Origin: Chara braunii
Taxonomy: Eukaryota; Streptophyta; Charophyceae; Charales; Characeae
Length of the DNA stretch: 23,428 nucleotides
Direction: 5' to 3'
NCBI GenBank assembly: GCA_003427395.1
Contig: BFEA01000313.1
Coordinates: 1,719,655-1,743,082, forward strand
This document shows positions 9,901-19,783 of this stretch, one piece after another. Every line of letters starts with the position of its first letter. The stretch's first letter is position 1. The position numbers and the translations under genes were made by a program. The notes beneath the pieces are model-generated. The model saw nothing but the letters and a program-made list of their open reading frames with translations, was not told the DNA's origin and searched no databases.

Positions 9901-10662
9901 AGTCTGAGGGAATTGAAATTACCAAGCCTATGGTGGAAAATTGGCATCGTTGGGACGTAACTCCCAGCATGGGCTGCTGACCAAGTATAACCAGGCAGCG
10001 GGCCTTCCGATTACGGCCTAGAACTAAAACTTGAGAGGGGGCCTCCTTAATGATGGAATTGGTTCAGGTAGATATCGGCGGGATCAAGGGTCAGGTCTAG
10101 AATGATAGGAGAATTATACCCGATATTGCGTAACCAATACGGGAACCATCGCTAAAATAACAACGCGGTGGGCCGCAGTTTTGGACTGATCAACCGACTG
10201 TGGTGGGTTGAGACCAAGGTCGCCGATCCCCTCGCATTAGACTTCGGGTGGGATGGTAAAATTTGATTTAGGTCAAGACCTGCGTCCAAAGAGTGGGATT
10301 CGATTTTTGATTCGTAACTCCTCGGACACCCAACGAGATCCTAGCAAATAAAGTCTAAAGTTGGGGGGAGGAGCTATCATTGTCTTCCTTGGTGACCTCC
10401 GCAACTGTAGTACAGATACAGTATGCCCACTTGGGTTCATATGGAATAACCTTTCTTGGGAACTGTCATTTTTGGATATGTGGGAGACCCAGGTTAAAAT
10501 CCTGGCAGTATGGACGCACCAAGGGGAACAGTGAGGGTCTTCAAACCGCAACTTCATCCAGGAAATCGGATTTTGACAACTTGTCACGTTTAAAGGCCTT
10601 TGTTTGCATCTAGTTTCCCCAGCGACAGGCACGTCGCTTAATGGGGTCCGGGAAAACTATCG

Positions 10663-10692
10663 GAGCAAACACCCTTACAAGGGTATTTGCTC
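10663..10692. repeat. 30-bp palindrome R2, copy 2
   Basis: Arms GAGCAAACACCCTT (10663-10676) and AAGGGTATTTGCTC (10679-10692) flank AC, with one mismatch that would be a G-U type pair. It has the same 14-2-14 geometry and core as the palindrome at 759-788. The 13-mer GAGCAAACACCCT also occurs without its other arm in the 5' LTR at 5362-5374, and with one change in the 3' LTR near 13475. Confidence 0.85.
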
Positions 10693-11843
10693 ATGATTTT
10701 GCATTCGACACAGTATCGACTCCGGTTAATATGCTAGGGACGACTTGGACTAAAAACTGAGAATTTTTTTTGGCTTCGCGCCGTGAAGCAAACTTCTCGA
10801 CCATTGAGGCCGAGATTTCTGGGTGATCGTACGCTGGAATACGACCCATACGACAACAGGTAAGGGTTAATAAAAACTAAAAGTCTTCGGCCGCAAGGGC
10901 CGGAGGGTTGATAGCGAACAAGAAAAGGTCGCACGGGGTGCGGCAACCGCGATCTAAACCAGTTAAAAGGTCAGGCGGTAAGGCAAGATTGAATTAGAAT
11001 GAGTAACGGGGCGTCGGACCGGCAAGTATAGGAAAGTCGGCAGGTTGCGCCGCCGGAAAAATCTAAAGACAACTGAAAAGTTAATATGACCCTGGCCATG
11101 CGGCCTGGGCAGCCAAGAGAAATACACTGCCTACCATAATAGGTAACGACAGTCGGTACATCTGTCCTTACTTGTATGACGTGAGTGGAGTTGGGGCTCC
11201 AGCTCCGCCTCCTGTACATAAGGGGAAGTCGCCCTTCGGACGACGACTTCACACCCACGTGGCCACCCAAGCGACCGGTGCCTTCATCCTTGGAAGAGGG
11301 GGACACTGCTGCAAGCTTTGATATTGTCCGCGCAGGGCCTGGACCTAGGCTATTTGGACTGGTACCCGCCTACCTACCAGTACTGGGCCTCTTAAAAATG
11401 CCAACTTTTGTCTTCTTCTGCCGGCCTCAAGTACCCGACACATCTACTTAAAGTGGCGCCAACCTACCCGCCACTTGAGTGTTTTCCCCGCGACGACCCT
11501 CAATGTCACCACTACGGGCAGGTACTGACCCTTCGGGCCTTACAATCAACCAAATCACATCGGGGGACACACACACGCTCAAGCCGACAAGCACTCAGAC
11601 AGGCACACAGACCAGCAAGCGTGCCCACACACGCAAACTTAGAAACGGGGTCAGACCACTAGGTGGGCTGAGCCCCGATACTCTACTTATACATGAGCGG
11701 CTCCTCTCCTAACCAGAATAAGAGCTAGCTCAGTAGGTACGGGCCCGGACTGTCACGCCACAGACTCAGGGACCCAGAGCTAGCTCCTTTTACTAGGGAG
11801 CAACACGGTGGCCGCCCGTTTCACCCCGCACGACGGTTGGCGG

Positions 11844-11910
11844 GGACTTGAACCCGAGACCTCAATGTTAGGAGTAGTTGTGGTTAGTTTGTCTGCCCGC
11901 CACTTGGCGA
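11844..11910 (-). other. tRNA-like / Pol III A-box and B-box pair
   Basis: On the minus strand, TCGCCAAGTGG (11910-11900) resembles the tRNA A-box seen in Leu/Ser-type tRNAs. It is followed 45 bases later by GGTTCAAGTCC (11854-11844), a good B-box inside a T-arm-like stem. The outer sequences do not pair as an acceptor stem, so this is not a functional tRNA gene. It could be the head of a tRNA-derived SINE or a tRNA pseudogene inside the LARD. No T-run terminator was seen downstream. Confidence 0.4.
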
Positions 11911-11949
11911 GTTGGGGTAGTTAGGAGTTAGATTCTGTTAGATTTCGTT

Positions 11950-11990
11950 CTTTATTTTTTTTTTTCTTTTTTTTTTTTATTTCATTTCTC
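11950..11990. repeat. T-rich low-complexity tract
   Basis: Two long T runs interrupted by single C or A bases. On the minus strand this is an A-rich tract upstream of the tRNA-like boxes, not downstream of them, so it does not act as a SINE tail in that orientation. Confidence 0.75.
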
Positions 11991-12323
11991 GTTAAATTAT
12001 TTTTCGTTTCTTTACTTTTAACTTATTCTCTTTAATGGATTTGCCTCGATTCTCGGACAAATCCGTTCTCGAGACGGTGTTCGATAGCCGCCGGACAGTG
12101 TGGGATAGTCGCGTTGTAGCAGGGCTACGAGGAAATCGAGCCGGACTGTATCTGGCTCCGTAACAGCGGGAAGTACGTTAGTCGCGGTGTGCTCGGGCGT
12201 GACTTAGAAAAAGCTAGGCGGAGGGGGAAGTGGAAGCTTAGTAGGTAAAAGCGGGGAGAAACTACGCGCAAGGGGGTAGCGAAAAAAAGCGCACGAAGGC
12301 GGTCGCGCGAAAGAGGGAGACGC

Positions 12324-12361
12324 GAGAAGAAGAAGAAGAAGAAGAAGAAGAAGAAGAAGAT
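12324..12361. repeat. (GAA)n microsatellite
   Basis: About twelve uninterrupted AAG/GAA triplets. The poly-leucine frame on the minus strand is produced by this repeat and is not a gene. Confidence 0.97.
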
Positions 12362-12604
12362 AGGAGGGGTGAAGGGTACTCACCTGACCCTTACATCCGC
12401 TGATTACCATACGCAAGGGTGGAGACTCGTGTGGTGTGTGGTACATCCGGCGATGGCATCGTAAGGATGAGCCCGTTATCTGCACGACTTGTTGGAGTAC
12501 TTGCTGTGCCTATCGTCGCCCCGTGTTGTGGTCACCGTACGCTGCGCATCTTGAAGAGTCGGGTTGCATTATGGGGAGGGGCATCGAGCGGTGACGACAA
12601 AGAC

Positions 12605-12630
12605 GAGGGAGCGAGAGAGAGGGGAGAAGG
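12605..12630 (+). promoter_or_regulatory. Candidate polypurine tract of the LARD-like element
   Basis: A purine-only stretch interrupted by a single C (GAGGGAGCGAGAGAGAGG and onward) ends 11 bases before the 3' LTR. The plus-strand primer normally abuts the LTR, so either the LTR starts slightly earlier or this tract is only approximate. Confidence 0.5.
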
Positions 12631-12641
12631 TAAGTCTCGGA

Positions 12642-13755
12642 TGACTTAAGGTAGGGTTGTGAGAGTAAAACTAGGGATTAGACCTGGGATGTTGATCCCG
12701 GAGCTCACTACCCATGTCTAAGGGCTTGACCCTTAGATATCAAAAAGTGAAGGTGTTGAATTTTTGTTGACCTGTGTGTGTGCAGGTCCCTGTTTATCGA
12801 CTGCATTTCAAGGAAGAGGTTCTACAGAAAGGACCCAAATTTCTGTTATCTCTCGATAACACGTCGGTTGTTACCGATTCAACTTTCCCCTTTGACTTGA
12901 TACCCACCTCTAAAGTCAAACCCTGTGGTCAGTAAAACTGTCATCTGTGGTCATTGCCTAAATGGTCCTGGTCACTCTCAAGGGTCCTTTGAAGAAATGT
13001 GAAGGGGCTGGGCTTACGTCTCAGGAAAGATAAGGCTGTCATACATGGTTTGGGAAGTGAGGGACAAGGTCAATGGTTGATGGTTGACGTCGTTAGTACA
13101 TGGCATGTGAACTGTTTTTGCATTATTCTTTGCAGGTCTGTTTTGTGCGTGATTTTGGATTGAATTGGACCTGGTCTGTTGAAGAGTCTCGGACACACGA
13201 CACTTGTGAAAGTGGGAAGGGTTCTCGGCGGTAATACTTTCATATTCATCATATGTCCAACTTAACTATTCTAATGTTCAGTTAAGTCCTAACTTGTTAA
13301 GAAAGATAGGACGCTCTTTGGTAGAAAGAAGGTTTGAGTGGTATTGGTCAAAGAGAATAATACATTACGAAGTAGCGGAAAAAGACTGTCTTATTAAAAG
13401 TTCGACCTGAATATCTAACGGGTCAGTTCTAGGCGTCTTACCGCGCGTACCCTTTTTTTATGCTACAGCGATCGAGCAAACGCCCTCAGCCGACCTACCT
13501 CGACAAAGGCATGTAAAAGCCTTTGCATGTGGGCCGGTAGCTCAACAGGGATACGCCTACTTGAGGGTGGTGACAGCCTCTCGGGTAGAGGTAAGTTGTA
13601 CCTCGCGGCTCCCCGACCTGTCGTGGGGTGTCGTGAGAGGTATAGCACGCGTGCACGGTTGGAGTGGTGATTGGTTCTTTTCAGGAATATATCCTGCGTG
13701 ACACGACCGTGAGGTCCAGCGCTCCCAGCAGGGTGCGGGACCGCCGCGATCGACA
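12642..13755 (+). repeat. 3' LTR of the LARD-like element
   Basis: Direct copy of 4517-5643, starting TGACTTAA and ending GATCGACA. By eye there are roughly 50-55 substitutions and a few indels over about 1.11 kb. The T-arm-like motif (12671-12688) and the CTAAGGG/CCCTTAG hairpin are kept. The following five bases are ACGCT. Confidence 0.88.
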
Positions 13756-14113
13756 ACGCTGCCTCTTGATTTATACTTCAGTAACTCGTTGGTCTGCCCC
13801 TTTTCCATGCCCTTGGTGCACACAGTCCCACACGGTACTTGCTTGACTGGACTCTGACTGACTGGGACCGGTACCGCTGACTCCATGGGTTTGCACTGCC
13901 AACTCGATGAAGTCGCACTGCCGACGTACCGCAGTTGGGCTCACCACTGGCCCACTTGCCTCTGTCTAAACGTGAGCAAACTTCGAAAGGCCACTTTCGG
14001 ACCTTTCGAAAGTTTGTGGGATTGGCCTTTCGAACACTGTAGGAGCCACGACCTTCACCCTTCAGGATTGTAGCAGCTACGACCTCGACCTCTCAGAACA
14101 GCTACAACTACGA
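13756..14113. other. Non-coding interval with nested hairpin
   Basis: No gene was recognised. TTCGAAAGGCC (13982-13992) pairs perfectly with GGCCTTTCGAA (14024-14034). Inside it, ACTTTCG (13993-13999) pairs perfectly with CGAAAGT (14007-14013), leaving a 7-nt loop and a 10-nt bulge on one side. That is 18 consecutive pairs on the 5' side. Confidence 0.75.
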
Positions 14114-14319
14114 CTTCTAGAGCTCACTAAGACCTCTATCCTACAAGTCTACAGATCGAACCCCTACAACCTACGGACAACCTACCAACTGTTGTGAATA
14201 TACATGTCACGAGTTCAACTCTCGGGGTAGACACAGATACTGTACACACGTAAGGTAAGAACTAGGGATCGAACCCTGGGACCTGCATTCACTACTGCTA
14301 ACAGGTGAATACCGTTTCA
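14114..14319 (+). repeat. Dispersed repeat R1, copy B
   Basis: Aligns with 1-220. It has a GTTCAACTCTCGG-type box (about 14213-14225), ATACTGTACA, the opposite-strand T-arm motif CTAGGGATCGAACCCTGG (about 14265-14282) and the terminal GTGAATACCGTTTCA. The right border at 14319 is followed by unrelated AT-rich DNA. The left border is uncertain and may lie further upstream. Confidence 0.7.
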
Positions 14320-14589
14320 CGTAACTAAATTTTGAAATAAATTCAAACTTATTTACTTCCAATATTTTGAACAACGAATTTTGTAAATCTCTCCTTCGGA
14401 TCCTTGAAAATTTTGTTCTACCCAAATTAATTTCGAATAAAAAGAATTCCAATCAGGAATAAATTTATTCAATAGTAATTCCCTAGTTTCCCAAAAAACA
14501 AAAAATAATAATAATAGTAAATCTTGGCAATTATCTTTATTTTTGAATTTATTGATAAATAAACAAGGGATTGGCCCCCCCACCTCCAC
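14320..14589. other. AT-rich interval before the chromovirus Gag
   Basis: A very AT-rich stretch ends abruptly at about 14573, where C-rich Gag-coding DNA begins. I see no LTR matching 21011-21490 and no primer-binding site. The chromovirus is therefore 5'-truncated, or this is its highly diverged leader. Confidence 0.6.
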
Positions 14590-16370
14590 ATGCCGCCACG
14601 CCAAACCAAGAACTCCCAACGCGCTGCCGCCGCCACCGCTGCTGCTGCATCCTCCACATCCGTTCCAGTTGTGTCCTCCACCCCCTCTTCCCCCGACATG
14701 GCCGCATCCTCCATCAACATGTTTGATATCCGCACCGACTCGGTCGATAGCATCGCCGGCAACCTCGCAGGCGAACAACCACCAGCAAACACCGCCACCT
14801 CCGACCTCTCCGCCATCCTCCACACACTCAACACCTTCCAAAGCCCCGTCACCGCCTCTCTCGACGACACAAAGGCCACCATGCCGTCCATATCTGACCG
14901 CGTCACCACGCTCGAAGGGAACAACCCCTTCATCACGGTCGTCACCACGGCCGCACCTCCCTCCTCCACAGCGCAAACCACTCCCTCCTCCACAGCCGCC
15001 TCCAGCAACACACCCCCGCCAACCTCCTCCACTCCTACCACCTACCACCTACCACCTACCACCACATCCACCAACCCTTCCTCTTCCACCCTTCCGCCCC
15101 CCTCATCATCCACCACCGTTTCGTTCCCCCCACCTCCTCCCTCATCCGGCGCATCCAACACACACCGCCTCATTCCTCGCCCATCCACGTCACCCCTCTT
15201 TACCCCCCCACACTCTCATACCCTTCCCCAACCCATCATGACGACCTCCACCATCCCCACCATCTGTCCCACCTATTCCCAAGTCACCTCCGGGGCTTAC
15301 CCCACAATGCAACAACTTCCCCCCAACTACCTCCTTGAGGACAACAACAAACTCAACTACACCTGCTACGACACCACCCCCGATAACCTCAGCTTCAACA
15401 CCCTCGCCCGGATCGTTCCCCGCGACGGGGAAATCCCCCATTCCTTCCGATCCGTCGACATCATGTCCTTCTCCGGCCTCCCCCACGAGGACGTTTTCCT
15501 CTTCCTAACCCAGCTTCAAAACTCTTTTCAGCTCCACCACATGCCCCTTGCCCACTGGCTCCCCATTGCCACCTCTCGCCTCCTTGGCAATGCCGCCAAA
15601 TGGTGGATGGCTGAAGTCAGCAACCGCCGAGCCTCCGGAGGAACACGTCGCTCCTTCCTTCAATGGGCCAAACTTCTCACTGCCACCTTCCGCCCCCAGA
15701 AAACCATCGATGACTACCTCGAACAATTTTATCACCTCCGCCAGACCGGTCCCACGGACCGCTTCGTCCAATACGTCCGCTCCCTCCGCCACCACCTCCC
15801 ACCACCGTCGTTCCCGACTTTGCGTTCATCTCCCGCATCAAACGAGTATGCCACAAAGACCTTGCAACCGCCCTCGCCCACGAACCCGACATGCCCCTTG
15901 CTGACCTCCTCTCTCGCATGCTTCACCACGATCAACGACTCCACCCCCGCCACCAGCCCGCGCCCGCCCCCTCCCGCACCCACTTTTTCCACCACATCAC
16001 CCCTGAAGACACCACCTCCATCACTTCCTCGGACGAGTTCACCACACCTGACCCCGATGCATCTTCCGATTCACTCGACTCTTCATCCCTCACTTCCGAG
16101 GAACTCAATGTCGTCCAATTCATTAGGATGGAGCGCAGAGATCGCAGCTCCCAACCACCCTCATCTACCCCACCCTCCCGCCTCAAGAAACTCATCCCCG
16201 AGGAGCGCACCTACCTCCAAGCAAACGGGGGTTGCTTCCGTTGTCGCCAATTGGGGCACCAACAAACTAACTGCCCCAACGCCACACAATTCACCCGCCA
16301 GTTCGCCTCCACTCGACCCGCAACCTCCGCATCACCGCCCTCGGCAAGCGCGGGTCCCTCCTCATCATGA
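14590..16370 (+). pseudogene. Gag polyprotein region (capsid and CCHC knuckle), frameshifted
   Basis: The ATG at 14590 starts MPPRQTKNSQRAAAATAAAA, a low-complexity Ser/Thr/Pro/Ala-rich N-terminal third. A capsid-like domain spans about residues 283-403 (15440-15800), with IMSFSGLPHEDVFLFL, GNAAKWWMAEV and TIDDYLEQFYHLRQ typical of Ty3/gypsy Gag. Near 15800 the reading passes to another frame, which carries KRVCHKDLATALAHEP and a perfect CX2CX4HX4C zinc knuckle (CFRCRQLGHQQTNC, 16233-16274) and stops at 16370. In a live element this protein would form the particle and bind the RNA. The original frame stays open past the shift by chance because of C-rich composition, so the uninterrupted 913-codon frame is misleading. 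Confidence 0.88.
15036..15063 (+). repeat. Heptamer repeat inside gag (TACCACC x4)
   Basis: Four perfect copies of the 7-bp unit TACCACC lie in the proline/threonine-rich part of Gag. Because seven is not a multiple of three, a change in copy number would shift the frame. Confidence 0.95.
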
Positions 16371-16399
16371 ACACAGTCCCCAGGACATCGATCAGGCAT

Positions 16400-17312
16400 C
16401 GACAATTCGTCTGCCTCCCCCCTCTCTGATGACGCCCCCTCCACCCGATGACTCCCAGGCATCGCAAATGCCTCCCACTGCCCCATGCTCCTCTACCCTT
16501 CTTCCAAACCCATCCACTGTCACCTTCTCCAAAGTTGTTGAGGAGCAAGCTCGACACGATCGACTTGTCCGCTTAGGCAACCAACAACGCCGCCTCAACA
16601 CCATCACCTCCACCGCCAACTCATCTCGTTTCCACCTCAAATTCATCACTGCCACCCTTGGTGCGTCTACAACTAAGTTTCGGGCCCTCCTCGACATTGG
16701 AGCCACCGGTAACTTCATCACCGACGTGCGTGTCCACAAAGTCGGTCTTACATCTAACGGCTATGACTCCCCGATCACGATTCGCCTGGGGGACAAAGAC
16801 ACCGCCATCGTAGTAGACCGCACGGTTCCCGATACCACCATGACCGTCGGAACCCTCCGCAGTCAGGTCTCGTTCGATGTCATGCACTTGATGGGCGACA
16901 TCGTCTTAGGAACCCCGCAGCTGGACAGCTACATGCCATACGCATTCCACCCCAACTTCCTTGGCCTCACCAACCCCCCCGATACAACCATCGACGTCCC
17001 CTATTTCCCATATCCAACCTCCCAAGGCTCCGTCACCCCGCACCAATTCCTCCACATGGCTCGCTTGAACCCCGACTCCGCCTACTATTGTCTTGTCCTT
17101 GATCGTAAAAGTCCCGAGGACTTACTCTCGACGGACAAACCTGATCAAGCCCCCGCCTCCAACCCCGCCATCACCTCAATCCTCGATGAGTTCAAGGATG
17201 TCTTTCCTGAGTCCTTACCCGCCGGACTACCTCCGGATCGTGGCGTTTCCCATACCATCGATTTGGAGCCCGGACATTCCCCACTTGCCACCCTCCATAC
17301 CAACTCTCTATC
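16400..17312 (+). pseudogene. Retropepsin and start of pol
   Basis: Reading returns to the first Gag frame. The aspartic-protease motif is ALLDIGATGNFITD, with the catalytic Asp at 16693; the usual D-S/T-G triad reads D-I-G, which would probably damage activity. Downstream come the second retropepsin landmark GDIVLGTPQL and a linker leading to RT ([29 protein letters not shown]). The frame breaks at about 17312, just before the RT fingers. The enzyme would have cut Gag-Pol during particle maturation. Confidence 0.85.
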
Positions 17313-17905
17313 CCCGAAGCCAAAGAAATGAAGCGGCAACTTAGTGAACTCCTTAAAAAAGGGTTCATTAAGCCAAGTTCATCCCCCTTCGGAACCAGCT
17401 GCCTTTTCGTCAAGAAAGGTGGAACTTCGGAACTCCGCATGTGCACAGACTACCGCGCCTTGAACTGGATCACGATAAAAAACAAGTACCCCCTACCTCG
17501 GATTTCGGAGCCCCTTGATTGTCTCCGTGGAGCCAAGTACTTTACCAAGATCGACCTTCGTTGTGGCTTCCATAGATTCGTATCCGCAAGGAGGACACCC
17601 ACAAGACCGCCTTCCACTCTCGGTTCGGGCACTACGAGTTCCTCGTGATGCCATTCCCCCCCGCTACCTTCCAATCTACCATGAACCACATCTTGCGCAG
17701 CCTCCTCGAAGTCTGTGTCGTGGTCTACCTTGATGACATCCTTGTCTTCAGCCCCACCTTCGAGTCCCACCTTCAGCACCTCCGCCAAGTCCTCTCGATC
17801 CTCCGAGAGCAAAAATTATACGCCAAGCTCAACAAATGTACGTTTGCTGCTTCGAGCGTCGAATACCTCAGCCACATTGTCTCCGCTGAAGGCATCCGTA
17901 ATGGT
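17313..17905 (+). pseudogene. Reverse transcriptase domain, frameshifted
   Basis: The first frame holds the RT fingers and palm start ([47 protein letters not shown]). A one-base loss near 17572 moves the rest to another frame ([20 protein letters not shown]). The conserved MPFGLxNAP motif is shortened to MPFPPATF at 17648-17671, an in-frame loss of about four residues. The catalytic YLDD box is intact at 17726-17737. After SHIVSAEGIR the connection domain is missing and the frame changes. This was the RNA- and DNA-dependent DNA polymerase of the element; it is non-functional here. Confidence 0.9.
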
Positions 17906-18595
17906 CACAACCCTCCACGAACTCACATGTAAGGACGAGCCCTTCACTTGGAACGATCGCCACTAGCACGCCTTCGATCTACTCAACAAACCATCACCAC
18001 GGTCCCCGTACTCAAGATCGCCGATCCCACCCGCCACTTCTATGTCACCACTGATACCTCCGACTTCGCCATTGGAGCCGTACTGTCCCAACATTTCCCT
18101 CATGACACCGCCGACACCCCCTCCATCAAGAACTCCCGCACTCACCCCGAGGCTCCACCCGGCGAATACCCCATCGCCTTCGCTAGCAAGAAGCTTCTTC
18201 CCGCGGAGATGAATTACCCCTCCAACGAGAAGGAACTTCTCGTCGTGATCCACACCCTCAAAGTCTGGTGTCCGTACCTCGACGGGCAATACATCACCAT
18301 CCGCACTGACAACACCACCGTCTCCTCCATCCTTTCCAAGAAAGACATCACGCCACGCCAAGCCCGCTGGTTAGACTTCCTTGCCCAGTTCACATTCACT
18401 ATTTGCCATACCCCTGACAAAAGCAACCGCGTTGCTGATTCCCTCTCTCGCCGACCCGACCACAAGCCCCTCGAAAAAGTCTACGACGCCATGACTCGTA
18501 TCCATCTCCCCCCATCACTTCATCATCGATACACCCAAGGCTATCTCTCCTGCTCAGACTTCGCCACCATTTACAGCAAGCTCCGCGATCTTGAC
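17906..18595 (+). pseudogene. RNase H domain (RT/RNase H module)
   Basis: After the deletion and a short frame with LTCKDEPFTWNDRH and a TAG at 17964, one frame runs from about 17975 and encodes a good Ty3/gypsy RNase H. It has VLKIADPTRHFYVTT, the first acidic motif TTDTSDFAIGAVLSQ, NEKELLVVIHTLK with the Glu, and IRTDNTT with the third acidic residue intact. The tail HTPDKSNRVADSLSRRP leads to the integrase linker. The open frame continues past 18595 as noise, because integrase homology is in a different frame. RNase H would have degraded the RNA strand during reverse transcription. Confidence 0.9.
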
Positions 18596-19770
18596 CAAGT
18601 TCCGACTACTCCCTCCACAACAACCTCCTCTACATCGATACCAAAGGCACTCGCCGACTTTGCATCCCCGACGCACGAGGCCTCCGTACTCAGCTCTTGG
18701 CCGAGCACCACGACGCCAAGAACGCATGACATCTCGGTTTCTAGAAAACCTTCGACACCATCTCCCGCTACTTCTACTGGCCTTCCCTACTCGCCAACGT
18801 CAAGGCATACATTCGCTCATGCCCCACGTGTCAAGCCATTAATCCCTCGAAACAGGCCAAACCCGACAAGCTCCAATCATTGCCCATCCCTACTCACCGT
18901 TGGCAGTCCATCTCCATGGACTTCGTCTGCGGTCTTCCCAAGACCAACTGTGGGCATGATTGCATCTACGTCGTTGTCTGCTGCTTGACCAAATGTGCCC
19001 ACTTCATTGCTTGCACGACCCCGCACAGTGCCAAAGACGTCGCCACACTCTTCTTCGACCACATTGCTCGCCATCACGGCCTCCCCGAGAACATCATCAG
19101 TGACTGTGATCCTCGCTTTCTCTCACAATTGTGGAAACACCTCTTCACGGCCTACGGAACCATGCTCAAGTATAGCACTGCATTCCATCCACAGACGGAT
19201 GGACAAACAAAGAAGATGAACGATACTCTCTAAAGAATCCTGCGGAAGTATTGTCATCCTCACCAACACGATTGAGATCAGTTGTTCACAGCCGCCAAGA
19301 TTGCCTACAACTACGCCGTCTGCCCCACCGGCATGTCTCCATTCTACCTCGACCTTGGCTACCACCCTCGCTTGCCCTCTGACTTCCTGCTTCCTTCGCA
19401 GCTTAACCCATCCACCACCTGCCCCTCTCTGAATGAATGGGTAGCAACAATGAACAGACTCCTGAGAGAAGCCTNCGAAGCCATTGAACGAACCCAAGAA
19501 CAACAAGCCAACAAGACTAACAAACATAGACGCGACGTGTCATTCAAAGTAGGGGACAAAGTCTGGCTCTCCGCCAAACGCTTTGAACCCGAACACGACT
19601 TGTCCAAGAAACTCTCCAACAAATGGCTCGGTACCTTCCCCATCATTGAACAAACCTCCCCCGTCAACTACAAACTCCAACTTCCCCCTGACATGAGTCG
19701 TGTCCACCCAGTCTTCATTGTCGAGTACCTAAAGAACAATACCATGAATCCCCGACCGCCCATATCCTAG
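18596..19770 (+). pseudogene. Integrase (HHCC, DDE core, GPY/F), stop-interrupted
   Basis: One frame carries the zinc-binding region (EHH near 18706, HLGF after a TGA at 18727, a TAG at 18742, then CPTC at 18820-18831). The catalytic core follows: first Asp in SMDFVCGLP (18919), second Asp in ISDCDPRF (19102), and the third position exactly 35 residues later (19210), which is Lys (QTKKMN) instead of the expected Glu. Stops at 19231 and 19273 interrupt the core's end. The C-terminal part has VGDKVWLSAKRF and a GPY/F-like KWLGTFPIIEQ, with Thr where Pro is usual. An N at 19475 obscures one codon. The domain would have inserted element DNA into chromosomes; this copy could not. Confidence 0.92.
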
Positions 19771-19783
19771 ACCTCCACCAATC

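Larger units (their letters stand above)
9901..12604 (+). other. Non-coding LARD interior, GC-richer half
   Basis: No coding domain was recognised. It contains palindrome R2 copy 2 (10663-10692), a T-arm-like hairpin CCAGG-TTAAAAT-CCTGG (10497-10513), the 10-bp palindrome GAGCTAGCTC twice (11722-11731 and 11777-11786), a Pol III-box-like segment (11844-11910), a T-rich tract (11950-11990), a GAA microsatellite (12324-12361) and a short inverted repeat GGATTTG/CAAATCC (about 12038-12066). Composition shifts between blocks suggest a mosaic. Confidence 0.55.
4517..13755 (+). mobile_element. Two-LTR retrotransposon with mostly non-coding interior (LARD-like)
   Basis: Two direct repeats of about 1.1 kb (4517-5643 and 12642-13755) bracket a 7.0-kb interior. 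A near-perfect tRNA-Asp primer-binding site lies two bases after the first repeat, and a purine-rich tract lies shortly before the second. This fixes the element's identity and its plus orientation. By eye the LTRs are about 95% identical, with a short indel near 4621-4640, so insertion is not extremely recent. The interior has no protease, RT, RNase H, integrase or chromodomain motif in any frame I could read; only a short Gag-like remnant lies after the leader. This fits a LARD, which depends on enzymes from autonomous relatives. I found no matching 5-bp target duplication (GCAGA on the left, ACGCT on the right), so either the left border is slightly off or a flank changed. Confidence 0.85.

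Noticed and set aside
11718-11790. tRNA gene suggested by TAGCTCAGTAGG and CTGTCACGC
   Set aside because: The A-box look comes from the palindrome GAGCTAGCTC, repeated 55 bp later. There is no B-box at the right distance and no acceptor-stem pairing.
4512-13760. Target-site duplication around the LARD-like element
   Set aside because: The five bases on each side (GCAGA and ACGCT) do not match at the borders I can define.
14320-14589. 5' LTR or primer-binding site of the chromovirus
   Set aside because: Nothing here resembles the LTR at 21011-21490 and no tRNA-complementary stretch was found.
14353-15048. Two long minus-strand Gly/Val-rich frames opposite gag
   Set aside because: They mirror the C-rich plus-strand coding sequence and have no domain; composition keeps them open.
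14543-15241. A 232-codon plus-strand frame overlapping gag
   Set aside because: It is a proline-rich shifted reading of the C-rich gag DNA; the gag frame carries real family motifs and this one carries none.
14590-17331. One intact 913-residue Gag-protease protein
   Set aside because: The continuous frame is misleading. Between about 15800 and 16400 the homologous reading, including the zinc knuckle, is in another frame, so two frameshifts are hidden by chance openness.
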